Shown here in pieces: positions 1-9,244 of a stretch of 64,000 nucleotides of DNA. Below the pieces are notes generated by a model, which was not told the origin of the DNA, did not search any database, and worked only from the letters and a program-made list of their open reading frames with translations. The stretch's first letter is position 1; every line of letters begins with the position of its first letter. The stretch is from Variovorax ginsengisoli. GTDB taxonomy: Bacteria; Pseudomonadota; Gammaproteobacteria; Burkholderiales; Burkholderiaceae_C. Location of the stretch: assembly GCF_006438845.1 (NCBI RefSeq), contig NZ_RCZJ01000001.1, positions 620,001 through 684,000 on the forward strand, given 5' to 3'. The translations under genes were made by a program, and so were the position numbers.

Positions 1-92
1 GACGTAAGTAGCCTTGGCCCAGGCCAAGCCTGGCAATCGGGCGATCACCCAATCATCATCAGTGCCGATCGCCAACTGACAACGGAGACAAC

Positions 93-1604
93 ATGCTTTT
101 AAAGATTTCTCGATTGGCTTGCGCGGCCGCGGTTGTCATTTCTTTTCTGCCACACCATGCGGAAGCTCAGACTGTGAAAAAGCGGGACGATTTCTTCTGG
201 CTCGGAGAGATCAATAAAGCCACGGCGGTCATCAACACCGATGAAGGTCTGCTCGACAAATCGTTGTCCCCACTGGTCTACAAAGGCATCACACAGGTGC
301 TGGCCGACGGCGAAAAGCCGGGTGGCAAACGGCCCAATCTGGTCATCACTTTTGAGCCGTTGTTGATCGAGGCCGCCGGCCCGCAGATCACGCTGCTGCA
401 CGCCGGCCGCTCTAGTCAGGACATGGTGTTCACAGCGCGTTCCGCCATGCTGCGCGACGAGATGCTCAATCTCGCCGAGGCACTCAACAAGACCACTGCA
501 ACGCTGGTCAAGCTGGCCGACAAGCACAGGGCCACGGTGGTCCCCAACTACACCAACGGCGTCGCGGCCCAGCCCAACAGCTATGGCCACTACTTGCTGG
601 GGATCGCCTCCGGGGTGGAGCGCGATGCCCAGCGCATTCGCGAGGCCTATGCCCGTATGGACCGCTCGCCCATGGGTACCACGGTGCTCAACGGCACCAG
701 CTGGCCGCTCAACCGCAAGCGCATGGCTGAATACCTGGGTTTTTCCGCGCCCGTGGACAACGCCTACGACGCCGCACAGATCTCAGCGGTCGATCAGCCC
801 GTCGAAGCCGGCGCCATCGTCATGGCCATCGCTCTGCATGCGGGCAGCTTTATCGAGGACGTGATGACGCAATATGCCCAGCCGCGGCCCTGGATCCTGC
901 TGCGCGAGGGTGGCGGCAACACCTACGTATCCAGCGCCATGCCGCAGAAGCGCAATCCGGGCTTGCTCAACAGCACCCGCAGCGACGCCTCAACGGCGCT
1001 CAACCTGGGCATGGGCCCGGTACTGCAGGCGCACAACATACCGCCGGGCATGAGCGACGCGAAGGACATCCGCTCCAACGCCGCGATGGTGCAAGCAGCC
1101 ACCAGTGTCCTGAACAACTGGACCCGTATCCTAGACAACCTGGTCATCGACCCCAATCGAGCGCTCGAAGAACTCAACAACGACTGGACCGCGTCGCAGG
1201 AGCTCGCTGATGTGCTGATGCGCAAGTACAAGCTGCCTTTCCGCACGGGCCATCATTTTGCGTCGGAGGTGGTGGCGTACGCCAAAGCCAAGGACATCAA
1301 GCCGCTCGTCTTCCCCTATAGCGAGGCGCAACGCATCTATGCCGAGACGGTGAAGGGCTCGGAGTACGCGCAGGCTCTGCCAATGTCGGAGGCCGAGTTC
1401 CGCTCGACGCTGGACCCGGCGGCAATCGTGAACAACCGCCAGACTTCCGGCGGACCTCAGCCTGCCGAGATGGAGCGCATGATCAGGGAAGCCACCCAGC
1501 GGGTGGCCCAGCAGGACGGCTGGATCAAGGCGCGGCGTGAGCAAATCTCTGGCTCGCTGGCGCGGCTGGATGCGGACTTCGAGAAACTAGGAGACGTGCG
1601 ATAG
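93..1604 (+). CDS. Secreted fumarase/argininosuccinate lyase superfamily protein
   Basis: A 503-residue protein of the all-helical lyase superfamily (argininosuccinate lyase, fumarase, aspartase), whose members eliminate fumarate or a related acid from a succinyl adduct. The superfamily signature SSAMPQKRNP is at residues 280-289, and HAGRSSQD near residue 104 resembles the HTGRSRND block of argininosuccinate lyase. The first 25 residues (basic start, hydrophobic core, ending AEA-Q) form a Sec signal peptide, so the product should be periplasmic, unlike classical argininosuccinate lyase. The T-H pair of the second conserved block is T154-N155 here. An RBS (GGAGA) sits five bases before the ATG. 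No arginine genes are nearby, so the substrate is unknown. Family placement is firm; the specific reaction is not. Confidence 0.8.
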   Translation: MLLKISRLACAAAVVISFLPHHAEAQTVKKRDDFFWLGEINKATAVINTDEGLLDKSLSPLVYKGITQVLADGEKPGGKRPNLVITFEPLLIEAAGPQITLLHAGRSSQDMVFTARSAMLRDEMLNLAEALNKTTATLVKLADKHRATVVPNYTNGVAAQPNSYGHYLLGIASGVERDAQRIREAYARMDRSPMGTTVLNGTSWPLNRKRMAEYLGFSAPVDNAYDAAQISAVDQPVEAGAIVMAIALHAGSFIEDVMTQYAQPRPWILLREGGGNTYVSSAMPQKRNPGLLNSTRSDASTALNLGMGPVLQAHNIPPGMSDAKDIRSNAAMVQAATSVLNNWTRILDNLVIDPNRALEELNNDWTASQELADVLMRKYKLPFRTGHHFASEVVAYAKAKDIKPLVFPYSEAQRIYAETVKGSEYAQALPMSEAEFRSTLDPAAIVNNRQTSGGPQPAEMERMIREATQRVAQQDGWIKARREQISGSLARLDADFEKLGDVR

Positions 1605-1934
1605 CTGTAGTTTCTCGAGGTCGATCACCCGAGGTGAAGGAGGATGACGACGGCGACTCTCGATTGGAAAAAATATGCAGTGCGCTGCGCCTTCGTGGAG
1701 TTGAGTGCTCCAACTGACCTGAGCGACCGCTTTCGAGCACGTTCACTGACTGCTTCGGGCCCAGAGCGGCCAGCCGCTACCAGCGGCTACGCAAGGCCAA
1801 CCACTCCGGTCCATCGAGCGCGCTCTGCGTAAAGCTTGACTGTTTCACCGCCGCGCTTCCACAACGCCGAGGCCCAATTCATCGATTGCCCAGGCGAGCG
1901 GCCTCTGCCCCCAAGCGCGTCGCAATCGGCCCGC
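1605..1934. other. Gene-free interval between convergent genes
   Basis: About 330 bases between two genes that end toward each other. Only short frames occur. One, from 1644, has a GGAGG directly abutting its ATG with no spacer, and its predicted residues resemble no family I know. I see no clear terminator, repeat or RNA gene. It may be decayed coding sequence, but nothing in it supports a specific origin. Confidence 0.5.
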
Positions 1935-3083
1935 TCAGCGCACCACGCGTCCGTCGGCGGTCACGGTCACCAGGTCGATCGCCCACGCCGAATCGCGCAC
2001 GCCTGCGCGCAGGTTGAGCCGGAAGCCGCCCACGTCGTAGGAGGTCATGCTCGTGAATGCGCGCTGGAGTGCCGCGACGCTGAAGGCGCGACCAGTGCGG
2101 CGCACGCCTTCGCCCATCGCCTTGGCCGCGATGAAGCCTTCGAGGCTTTCGTAGGTCGGCGTCTGGTCGGAGTTGTCGATGGCGGCGTTGTACTCGCGCA
2201 CCACCGCGATCGACGTGCTGCGCGGCGAGGGCACCACCTGCGACACCACCACGCCGCGGATGTCCTTGCCGAGTGCGACGAACAGCGGGTTGATGCCGAC
2301 CACCGAGTAGTTCATGAACAGCCCCACGTAGCCGGTCTTGCGCATCGCCTGGATCGCGGCGGCCGTGGTCTGGAACAGCGCGGCCTGGATGATGACCTGT
2401 GGCTTCAGGGCGGCGAGCGATGCGGCGGCTGCGTCGACCTGCGTGCTGTTGGCCGGCACGAAGGCCGATCCGAGCACCGGCGGCAGCTTGAGCTCGGCGA
2501 TCGCGTCGTTCACGGCCTGAAGTCCGGCACGTCCCAGCGCGTTGTCCTCGGCCAGCACGGCGATGCGCGACTGGCCGATGGTGGCGCAATGGCGCACCAT
2601 CTTGAAGGCCTCGTCGGCCATGCTGGGGCGCACGTGGAAGACATTGGCGTGCGCTGCGTCGCGCAGTGCATCGGCCGCGCCGAACGGGGCGAACAGCAGC
2701 GCGCCTTTCTGCTGTGCGACGGCGGCGGCTGCGTTGCTGCTGCCGGTTCCGACGAAACCGAAGAGCAGGTCGGCGCCGTCGGCCAGCAGCTTGAGCGCGT
2801 TGGCGCCCGCACGTGTCGGGTCGCCGCCGTCGTCGACCTGGCGCAGCTCTAGGCGCCATGCCGGATTGGCGGTGTTGAAGGTGTCGACGTACAGCTTGGC
2901 GCCGGCCGCGAAGGCGAGGCCGATCTCGCTCGCGGCACCGGTCAGCGGCACCGATTGGCCGAGAACGATGCGGCGCGCGGTCCCTGGCGCCGTCGCCACT
3001 TGGGCGTGGACGGCGCCTGCCCACACGGCGCCGCCGAGCCAGCCACCGGTGCGGGCCAACCATCGCCTGCGTGAAATCGCCAT
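1935..3083 (-). CDS. ABC transporter substrate-binding protein, branched-chain amino acid type
   Basis: A 382-residue periplasmic binding protein of the Leu/Ile/Val-binding (Peripla_BP_6) family. The start at 3083 is preceded by AAGGAGG at good spacing; the frame is open further upstream but has no comparable RBS. The N-terminus carries SRRRWLA followed by a hydrophobic stretch and a cut near AVHAQ, which looks like a Tat or Sec signal. The mature part begins with IVLGQSVPLTGAASEIG, typical of the first strand and ligand loop of the family. No permease or ATPase gene lies nearby, so it is an orphan binding protein that may serve a transporter elsewhere or a sensory role. The ligand cannot be read from the sequence. 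Confidence 0.85.
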   Translation of the reverse strand: MAISRRRWLARTGGWLGGAVWAGAVHAQVATAPGTARRIVLGQSVPLTGAASEIGLAFAAGAKLYVDTFNTANPAWRLELRQVDDGGDPTRAGANALKLLADGADLLFGFVGTGSSNAAAAVAQQKGALLFAPFGAADALRDAAHANVFHVRPSMADEAFKMVRHCATIGQSRIAVLAEDNALGRAGLQAVNDAIAELKLPPVLGSAFVPANSTQVDAAAASLAALKPQVIIQAALFQTTAAAIQAMRKTGYVGLFMNYSVVGINPLFVALGKDIRGVVVSQVVPSPRSTSIAVVREYNAAIDNSDQTPTYESLEGFIAAKAMGEGVRRTGRAFSVAALQRAFTSMTSYDVGGFRLNLRAGVRDSAWAIDLVTVTADGRVVR

Positions 3084-3199
3084 CGCGTCCTCCTTAACAA
3101 AAAGTAACAAGTAGAGAAATGTATGCAATCGCTGTGCCATGCACCAGCGATCGACCCGGAGGCCAAGAGGCCATCGCGCGCCGTCCCATAATCGACGCG

Positions 3200-3688
3200 A
3201 TGACATCCGTTGCCATTCCCGTAATTACCGCGTTGGCGATCGTGCTCGCGGGCTGCACCATGCCCCGCAAGGCACCGACCGACGACGAGGCACGAGAGGC
3301 CGCCACGCCGTCTGTCGAGGCCGCCGCCTCCGCGGCCGCGGCCGCGCGCATCGATATGGGCCCGGCGCCTGGACCGGACGCGCAGCCCCCGGCGGCGCCA
3401 CCGGCCGATCCTGCGGTCACGCCGCCCGCGCCGCTGCATCGGCCGCCACCGGCGTACCCCGCGGCGCTTCAGGACGGCGGAGGCGAAGGGCGGGTGATCG
3501 CGCGTTTCATCGTCGACGTGCGGGGCGTACCCGAGACGGTGCGCATCGTTCAGAGCAGCGACCCGCTGTTCTCCGACGCGGTGACGCAGGCGGTGCGTGC
3601 CTGGCGCTACGTGCCGGCACGCGACGCGGCCGGCCGGGCGGTGCCCGCCGACGTGCGGGCGACGTTCCAGTTCCGCCTGGAAGACTGA
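3200..3688 (+). CDS. TonB C-terminal domain lipoprotein
   Basis: A 162-residue protein. The chosen ATG at 3200 gives a lipoprotein signal: a hydrophobic run ending in the lipobox LAGC (Cys near residue 19). Residues about 35-80 are rich in Pro and Ala, as in the periplasm-spanning stretch of TonB. The C-terminal 80 residues form a TonB-type domain (PPAYPAALQDGGGEG, then GRVIARFIVD and AVRAWRYVPA). TonB itself is anchored by a transmembrane helix and works with ExbBD; a lipid anchor and no exbBD nearby make classical energy transduction less certain. It is divergent from the binding-protein gene, about 115 bases away. An earlier in-frame start exists but would bury the lipobox. Confidence 0.75.
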   Translation: MTSVAIPVITALAIVLAGCTMPRKAPTDDEAREAATPSVEAAASAAAAARIDMGPAPGPDAQPPAAPPADPAVTPPAPLHRPPPAYPAALQDGGGEGRVIARFIVDVRGVPETVRIVQSSDPLFSDAVTQAVRAWRYVPARDAAGRAVPADVRATFQFRLED

Positions 3689-3716
3689 CGCCTGGCGGGG
3701 CCGCCCGTGCGTCGGC

Positions 3717-4463
3717 TCAGGTGCGCGTGAAGACCAGGTCCCAAACGCCGTGGCCCAGCTTGAGGCCGCGGTTCTCGAACTTGGTGAGCGGGCGGTAGTG
3801 CGGCTTGTCCGCGTAGGCAACGGCCGTGTTGTGCAACAGGGGTTCCTGTGCGAGCACTTCCAGCATCTGCTCGGCGTACGGCTGCCAGTCGGTTGCGCAG
3901 TGCAGGTAGCCGCCAGCGCGCAGGCGCTCGGCCAGCTTCTTGACCAGCGGCGGCTGCAGCAGCCGGCGCTTGTTGTGGCGCTTCTTGTGCCACGGGTCGG
4001 GAAAGAACACGTGGACGCCGTCCAGCACACCGTGCGGCAGCATGTGGTCGAGCACGTCGACCGCGTCGTGCGCGCAGATGCGGATGTTGGTCAGCCCCTG
4101 TTCGCCGATGCGCTTGAGCAGGGCGCCGACGCCCGGCTCGTGGACCTCGCAGCAGAGGAAGTTGGTCTCAGGCATCAGTGCGGCGATGTGCGCCGTGGCT
4201 TCGCCCATGCCGAAGCCGATTTCCAGAACCGTCGGCGCCTCGCGCCCGAACGCGTCGGCCAAGTCGACCGGCGCGGCGCGGTAGGGCAGCAGGTACTGCG
4301 GGCCCAGCTCGGCGAAGGCGCGCTGCTGGCCGTCGGTGGTGCGGCCGTTGCGCCGCACGAAGCTTTTCAGGCGCTCGCCGTGGCGCGGGTGTAGGGGCGC
4401 GTCATCGTTCGATTCGGTGGGGCCCGGTACGTCGGGAGGGAGGTCGGTCACGGGCAGGTTCAT
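3717..4463 (-). CDS. trmB: tRNA (guanine-N7-)-methyltransferase
   Basis: TrmB, 248 residues, transfers a methyl group from S-adenosylmethionine to N7 of G46 in the tRNA variable loop. The SAM site is [10 protein letters not shown] in the first third of the protein, and the family signature [15 protein letters not shown] follows in the middle; near the C-terminus TKFENRG is typical of the family. The start ATG shares one base with the stop of gluQ (TGATG), so the two are translationally coupled as the last genes of a three-gene minus-strand operon. The N-terminal extension (about 45 residues, acidic and proline-rich) is common in betaproteobacterial TrmB. Confidence 0.95.
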   Translation of the reverse strand: MNLPVTDLPPDVPGPTESNDDAPLHPRHGERLKSFVRRNGRTTDGQQRAFAELGPQYLLPYRAAPVDLADAFGREAPTVLEIGFGMGEATAHIAALMPETNFLCCEVHEPGVGALLKRIGEQGLTNIRICAHDAVDVLDHMLPHGVLDGVHVFFPDPWHKKRHNKRRLLQPPLVKKLAERLRAGGYLHCATDWQPYAEQMLEVLAQEPLLHNTAVAYADKPHYRPLTKFENRGLKLGHGVWDLVFTRT

Positions 4464-5383
4464 CACGGGCGCGGATTGTAGAGAACCCGCCACGCCCCGA
4501 CCCATCCAGCGAGCGCCTGTGCGGGTTCGGCGGCGTCGGGCGACGGCAGACCGAGCGCCCGTGCCGCCGCATCGAGAGCGGCGAGCGCCGCGCCCGGCGT
4601 GCCGGTATCGAGCGGCTGCGCACCGTTCTGCTTGGACAGTTTCTGGCCGTCGGCGGCGAGCACCAGCGGCGTGTGCAGATAACTGGGCGTGGGCAGCCCG
4701 AGCGCGCGCTGCACGGCGATCTGTCGCGCCGTGTTGTCCGCCAGGTCTTCGCCTCGCACGATGTCGGTCACGCCCTGCTCGGCATCGTCGACCACCACGG
4801 CCAGCTGGTAGGCCCACGGGCCGTCGGCCCGGCGCAGCACGAAGTCGCCGACGGTGGCCGCCACGTCCTGGCTCTGCGGGCCGAGGCGCCGGTCGTGCCA
4901 GCGCAGGTCGTGCACGGCCGGGTCGAGCGGCGGCGCCAGCGCATCGATGGCGAAGCGCCACGCGCGGGCCGGTCGGCCGTGCAGGCCGTGTCGGCACGTG
5001 CCGGGATAAGGCCGCTCGCCATGCCGCACGAGCGGAACGCCCTGAGCCGCAAGCGCGATCTCGATGTCCTTGCGCGAACAACCGCAGGGATAGGCGCGGT
5101 GCATGGCCGTCAGCCGGTCGAGCGCGTTTTGGTAGAAGGCCGTGCGCCGTGTCTGCCACACCGGCGCTTCGTCGGGCTGAAGGCCGCAAGCCGCGAGCTG
5201 GCCGAGGATATGTTCGCCAAGCCCCGGCAGGCAGCGCGCCGTATCGGCGTCCTCGATGCGTACCAGCCAGCGTGCCTGAGGGCCGCGGGCGCGCACGTCG
5301 AGCCAGCTGGCGAGCGCCGCCACCAGCGATCCCGCGTGCAGCGGCCCGGTGGGCGAGGGCGCGAAGCGGCCGGTCGGCGTCAC
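4463..5383 (-). CDS. gluQ: Glutamyl-Q tRNA(Asp) synthetase
   Basis: A truncated glutamyl-tRNA synthetase paralogue (306 residues) that activates glutamate without tRNA and attaches it to queuosine 34 of tRNA-Asp. Visible motifs are [12 protein letters not shown] (HIGH equivalent), KLSKQN (KMSKS equivalent) and the zinc-site cysteines CGC followed by YPGTC. The anticodon-binding domain of GluRS is absent, as expected for this family. The GTG start at 5383 is chosen because FAPSPTG must lie near the N-terminus and because GTGA overlaps the stop of the upstream oxidoreductase gene. The frame continues upstream without a family match. Confidence 0.93.
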   Translation of the reverse strand: MTPTGRFAPSPTGPLHAGSLVAALASWLDVRARGPQARWLVRIEDADTARCLPGLGEHILGQLAACGLQPDEAPVWQTRRTAFYQNALDRLTAMHRAYPCGCSRKDIEIALAAQGVPLVRHGERPYPGTCRHGLHGRPARAWRFAIDALAPPLDPAVHDLRWHDRRLGPQSQDVAATVGDFVLRRADGPWAYQLAVVVDDAEQGVTDIVRGEDLADNTARQIAVQRALGLPTPSYLHTPLVLAADGQKLSKQNGAQPLDTGTPGAALAALDAAARALGLPSPDAAEPAQALAGWVGAWRVLYNPRP

Positions 5384-6444
5384 GCCACCGCGAGAGCGAG
5401 CGAGAGTCCGGAGAGGAACGCGTCCTCGACGCGATGGCCCATGCACCAGTCGCCGGCCAGGCCGATGCGGGACTTGGCGTCCCACAGGTGCGGTTTGCCC
5501 AGCGGCGCCTGGGTCTGCGCTTCGGGCCAGCAACGGGCACGCGCGTAGTTGGGCGTGGCGTAGATGCCGGTGATCTCCGAGAAAGCGCGCAGCAGCTTGG
5601 CTTCGACGCGAGGAGCGTCATCGCGCAGATGCTCCTGCGACCAGGTCGGGCTGGCTTGCAGCGTCCAGCGCTCGACGGGCTCACGCCCCGGCTTCGACGA
5701 CTCGCGCGCCAGCCACGCCACGCGGTGGTGCGTGCTGCGCGCCGCGTTCCACTGCGGGCCGAGGTGCGACAGCGTCGGCTGATTCGCCTGCGGGAAGGCG
5801 ATCATCAGCGTCCAGCAGGGCGAGGCCTGGACCTTGGCGATGCTGCGTTCGAGCGACGCCGAAGCCTTGCTGCGGGCCAGCAGCAGGCGCGCGCGTGCCG
5901 GCGGCACGGCCAGCAGCACGGCGTCGAAGCCCGAGTACACCGGCGCGGCGTTGCTGCCGTCGGTGCGCACCTGCCAGCGGCTGCGGTCGAGTGCATCGGG
6001 CTCGATCTGAACGACCTGTGCGTTCGTCACCAGGCGCTCGCCCAGCGGCTGGGCCCAGTGCGCCACCAATGCGTCCATGCCCGGCTGCGCAACGTAGTGC
6101 GGTTCAAGCGAGGGCAGAGCGGCCTCGGCCACGCGGCCGTGCGGGTCGAGCACGCGCACCAGGTTGGCGCTCCAGGGCCGGCAGATCTTGGTGGCGGTCT
6201 GCAGTGCCAGCGCAAAGCGTTCGTCGCGCACGGTGAAGTACTGCGCACCGCTGTCGAAGCGGCCGAAGGCAGTGGACTCACTGGCCATGCGGCCACCGGC
6301 ACCGGGCTCGGCCTCGAACACCGTGACCTGGTGGCCGGCTTGCACCAGCGTGCGGGCGCAGGCGACCCCCGCCATGCCGGCGCCGACGATGGCGAAGTGG
6401 CGGGGTGCCGAGAAAGAGGACTTGCGGGAGGCGGCAGCAGGCAT
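5380..6444 (-). CDS. NAD(P)/FAD-dependent oxidoreductase
   Basis: A 354-residue flavoprotein of the amine-oxidase/renalase-like group. The dinucleotide-binding motif [15 protein letters not shown] begins near residue 19, followed by the acidic end of strand 2 ([12 protein letters not shown]) and the FAD-contact block [16 protein letters not shown] second FAD motif, [10 protein letters not shown], lies near the C-terminus. No signal peptide is seen. It is the first gene of an operon with gluQ and trmB, joined by a GTGA overlap. The substrate is unknown; the link to tRNA modification may be only transcriptional. Confidence 0.85.
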   Translation of the reverse strand: MPAAASRKSSFSAPRHFAIVGAGMAGVACARTLVQAGHQVTVFEAEPGAGGRMASESTAFGRFDSGAQYFTVRDERFALALQTATKICRPWSANLVRVLDPHGRVAEAALPSLEPHYVAQPGMDALVAHWAQPLGERLVTNAQVVQIEPDALDRSRWQVRTDGSNAAPVYSGFDAVLLAVPPARARLLLARSKASASLERSIAKVQASPCWTLMIAFPQANQPTLSHLGPQWNAARSTHHRVAWLARESSKPGREPVERWTLQASPTWSQEHLRDDAPRVEAKLLRAFSEITGIYATPNYARARCWPEAQTQAPLGKPHLWDAKSRIGLAGDWCMGHRVEDAFLSGLSLALAVA

Positions 6445-6589
6445 GGTGAAAGGCTGGGAGGACAGCGAAGAGGTGGATGCCTGCCGACTCTAACCCTTCC
6501 CCTCCGCCGCTCAGCCCGGGTTTTCAGCGCCCGCCGAATGGCGCCGAAGACAATGGGCGCGCCGACACGAACCCGCCATAAGGAACGCC

Positions 6590-7375
6590 ATGCAGACCGA
6601 CGCCATCGACTTCCGCGAAGAATCACCGTTCAAGGTGGTCGACACATTCAGCCACCTGCGCCTGAGCGATGTCGCCTCGCTGGCCGAGGTGCTCGCCTGC
6701 CTGGACGACCTGCATCGGCGTGATCCGGCGCACCGCTTTCTGTGCACGCTCGACGACCTCGGTCAGTGCTGCTACACCAGCATGCACGCCAGTGAAGACG
6801 ACCTGCTGCAACCGGAGGACGACGATGTCGAAGTCGACTTCGACGACCCGGTGTCGCTCCATGCCCATGAGGCACGCAGGCTGACGCATGTGCTCGCCCA
6901 ACTGGATGCCCCGGCCTTGCGCCGGGAATGGCGCGACCTGGCCGACGCACGCCAGAGTGCACAGGCGGACGTGGACGCGCTGGTCGCGATGAACCGGGAT
7001 CCCGACCGGGTGCTGGCACACGACGACGTCGTATACGTGCAGCGCCTGCCGGCGCCACGCAACGATCTGCTCATCGCTGGCCTGCCCAACGGTTACTTCA
7101 GTGCCGACTGGAACGTGTTCCAGAACCACGCGCTCATCCGCCATCTCGAAGCGTCGCATGGCTATCGGTTCTTCGGTATCGGCGCCTCGTGGCTCGGCTT
7201 GGTGCGTGCGCAGGCGCCGGTTGTCGACGAGGCGCGGCGCCTGGTGGACGACCTGGCGCTCATTTACCCCTCGGAGGACGCGGCGGGAGCTACCAAAGCC
7301 TGGAGCGATCTCGCCGGGCTGCTGACCGCGCGCCGCACGCTGATGCTGGGCTACACCGAGAACTTCGCGCAATAG
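6590..7375 (+). CDS. Hypothetical protein, 261 residues
   Basis: I do not recognise the family. The ATG at 6590 follows AAGGA at a spacing of about four bases. The protein is acidic and soluble, with no signal peptide or membrane segment. An Asp/Glu-rich stretch lies near residues 65-82, and the C-terminal third has an ordered, domain-like pattern (GYFSADWNVFQNHALIRHL, then YRFFGIGASWLGL). It stands alone, divergent from the oxidoreductase operon and convergent with the LysR gene, which ends one base beyond it. Codon use matches its neighbours, so it is a real gene of unknown role. Confidence 0.8.
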   Translation: MQTDAIDFREESPFKVVDTFSHLRLSDVASLAEVLACLDDLHRRDPAHRFLCTLDDLGQCCYTSMHASEDDLLQPEDDDVEVDFDDPVSLHAHEARRLTHVLAQLDAPALRREWRDLADARQSAQADVDALVAMNRDPDRVLAHDDVVYVQRLPAPRNDLLIAGLPNGYFSADWNVFQNHALIRHLEASHGYRFFGIGASWLGLVRAQAPVVDEARRLVDDLALIYPSEDAAGATKAWSDLAGLLTARRTLMLGYTENFAQ

Positions 7376-7376
7376 C

Positions 7377-8333
7377 TCAGTACGCGCCGCGATGGCGATG
7401 CAGCAGCGCCTGTCGCGTGCCCTCGTGCTCGAACTGCGAAAGCCACCACTGCAGTGCGCGGCCCGGGCTGGCCGCCGAGCGCGCGCGCCAGGCGAGATGC
7501 ATCTGGCCCACCGGCAATCCCCGTTCGGTCTTCAGTTCAACCAGGTGGCCGGCCTCGATATAGGGGCGCGCCATCGCCTCCGGCAGAAAGCCGCCTCCCA
7601 GTCCGTGCAACTGGGCCGCGAGCTTGGCGTTCATCGTCGGCACGGTGAGCACGTCCTGCCCGCCGATCAGGTTGACGTTCATCGTCGGCCCGGCGCGGGA
7701 GGAGTCGGCCGCGGCGACGGCGCGATGGGCCCGCAAGGTGGCGTCGGTCAGCGGCTGCGGCGCCCGGGCCAACGGATGGTGCGGCGCCACCGCATAGACG
7801 AAGCGCAGTTCGCCCAGTGGGCGGGTTCGGATGCCCGGTGCCGTGAAGCCGAGGCTCGTGGCGTCGAGCACCGAGCCCACCGCCAGGTCGGCCTCGCCCC
7901 GGGCCAGCGCCTCGATCGTGCCGAGCAGCGTCTCGTCGCGCAGCTTGAGGCGCGTGGGCGGTTCGAGCGCATAGAAGGCGCCCACCAGGTCGAGCATCGG
8001 GTCGCGGGCGATCACGCTGTCGATCGCGATGGTGAAGAGCGGCTCCCAGCCGGTGGCGACGCGCTTGACGCGGTTGGCGACGGCGTCGAGGTCGGCCAGC
8101 AGGCGAGGCGCCTCGCGCAGCAGTTCGGCACCAGCCTCGGTGAGGCGCGCCTGGCGAGCGCTGCGGTCGAACAGCAGCACATCGAGCGCGTCCTCAATCT
8201 GCCGCACCCGGTAGCTCAGCGCGCTGGGCACCATGCCCATCGCGCGTGCCGCCCCGGCGAAGCTGCCCGTGCGCACGACCGTCTGCAGCATCTCCAGCGC
8301 TTCGGGGGTGAGCACGTCGCGCGGGCTGGCCAT
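7377..8333 (-). CDS. LysR-family transcriptional regulator
   Basis: A 318-residue LysR-type regulator. The N-terminal winged helix-turn-helix (residues about 10-70) contains GSFAGAARAMGMVPSALSYR, and the rest is a periplasmic-binding-like effector domain. The ATG at 8333 is preceded by AAGGA at six bases. A TTG six codons upstream is an alternative. It is transcribed away from the pirin-doxX-wrbA-like-pirin group across a 142-base gap holding a good LysR-type dyad at 8345-8363, so it probably controls both that group and itself. The effector is unknown; the target set suggests a quinone or electrophile. Confidence 0.92.
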   Translation of the reverse strand: MASPRDVLTPEALEMLQTVVRTGSFAGAARAMGMVPSALSYRVRQIEDALDVLLFDRSARQARLTEAGAELLREAPRLLADLDAVANRVKRVATGWEPLFTIAIDSVIARDPMLDLVGAFYALEPPTRLKLRDETLLGTIEALARGEADLAVGSVLDATSLGFTAPGIRTRPLGELRFVYAVAPHHPLARAPQPLTDATLRAHRAVAAADSSRAGPTMNVNLIGGQDVLTVPTMNAKLAAQLHGLGGGFLPEAMARPYIEAGHLVELKTERGLPVGQMHLAWRARSAASPGRALQWWLSQFEHEGTRQALLHRHRGAY

Positions 8334-8344
8334 GAAGGATCCTT

Positions 8345-8363
8345 CATTCAAAAAAATCGAATG
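8345..8363. promoter_or_regulatory. Candidate LysR-type operator
   Basis: The inverted repeat CATTC-N9-GAATG contains the T-N11-A core expected of LysR boxes. It lies 12 bases upstream of the LysR start and about 113 bases before the pirin start, so binding could repress the regulator's own gene while activating the divergent operon. This assignment rests on symmetry and position alone. Confidence 0.5.
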
Positions 8364-8475
8364 ATGCCATCAAAAACCGACAAACGCAGGCCAACGGTGG
8401 GGCCCTAAAGTTCACTTCACCCGCTGCACATACGGTGCGGCAGTTCGAAGAGGCCTCAGGCCAAGGAGTTCAACG

Positions 8476-9177
8476 ATGTTGACGATTCGCAAATCCCAGG
8501 AACGTGGCTACGCCGATCACGGCTGGCTCAAGTCTTTTCACAGCTTCTCTTTTGCCGGCTACCACGATCCGGCGCACATGGGCTTCGGCAACCTGCGCGT
8601 GATCAACGAAGACCGCGTCGCGGCGGGCGCCGGGTTCGGCACGCACGGCCACAAGGACATGGAAATCATCAGCTACGTGCTGTCGGGCGAGCTGGCGCAC
8701 AAGGACAGCATGGGGAACATCGAAAGCATTCCACCGGGTGATGTCCAGCGCATGAGCGCCGGCCGCGGCGTGATGCACAGCGAGTTCAACCACAAGAAGG
8801 ACGAGACCACGCACTTCCTGCAGATCTGGATCCAGCCGAACGTGCACGGCATCGAGCCCGGCTACGAGCAGAAGCAGTTCGACACTGCCGACAAGCGCGG
8901 CCGCCTGCGCCTGGTGGCGTCGCCGGACGGCAGCGATGGCTCGGTCACGGTGCACGCCGATGCCAAGCTGTATGCCGGCCTGCTCGACGGCGACGAGAAG
9001 GCGTCGTTGACAATCGACCCTCGGCGCAAGAGCTATGTCCACCTGGTGCGCGGCGAGCTCGACGTCAATGGCAAGAAGCTTGCTACAGGCGATGCGGCAC
9101 TGCTCGAGGGTGAGACCCAGATTGCACTCTCGGGCGGCAAGGACGCCGAAGTGCTTGTGTTCGACCTCGCCGCCTGA
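8476..9177 (+). CDS. Pirin family protein (YhhW-like)
   Basis: A 233-residue two-domain cupin of the pirin family. The metal ligands are visible: FGTHGHKDMEI supplies two His, and SAGRGVMHSEFN supplies the third His and the Glu. E. coli YhhW and human pirin of this type have quercetin 2,3-dioxygenase activity, and other pirins act as redox-sensing partners; the role here cannot be decided. An AAGGAG lies seven bases before the ATG. It is the first gene of the group divergent from the LysR gene, and a hairpin at 9188-9209 separates it from doxX. Confidence 0.93.
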   Translation: MLTIRKSQERGYADHGWLKSFHSFSFAGYHDPAHMGFGNLRVINEDRVAAGAGFGTHGHKDMEIISYVLSGELAHKDSMGNIESIPPGDVQRMSAGRGVMHSEFNHKKDETTHFLQIWIQPNVHGIEPGYEQKQFDTADKRGRLRLVASPDGSDGSVTVHADAKLYAGLLDGDEKASLTIDPRRKSYVHLVRGELDVNGKKLATGDAALLEGETQIALSGGKDAEVLVFDLAA

Positions 9178-9187
9178 TGGTTTCCCT

Positions 9188-9209
9188 GGCTGCCTTCGGG
9201 CGGCCTTTT
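9188..9209 (+). terminator. Hairpin with T-run between pirin and doxX
   Basis: A seven-base stem (GGCTGCC/GGCGGCC, one G-U pair) with a TTCG loop is followed by TTTT. It starts ten bases after the pirin stop. It may end most transcripts after the pirin gene or partly attenuate expression of doxX and later genes. Confidence 0.6.
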
Positions 9210-9244
9210 CGTTTCTCGTCTGCTTTTTCAACTCAGGAGTTTTC

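Noticed and set aside
1644..1832. A 62-codon frame in the 1605-1934 gap
   Set aside because: The GGAGG abuts the ATG with no spacer, and the product has no coherent pattern or known relative.
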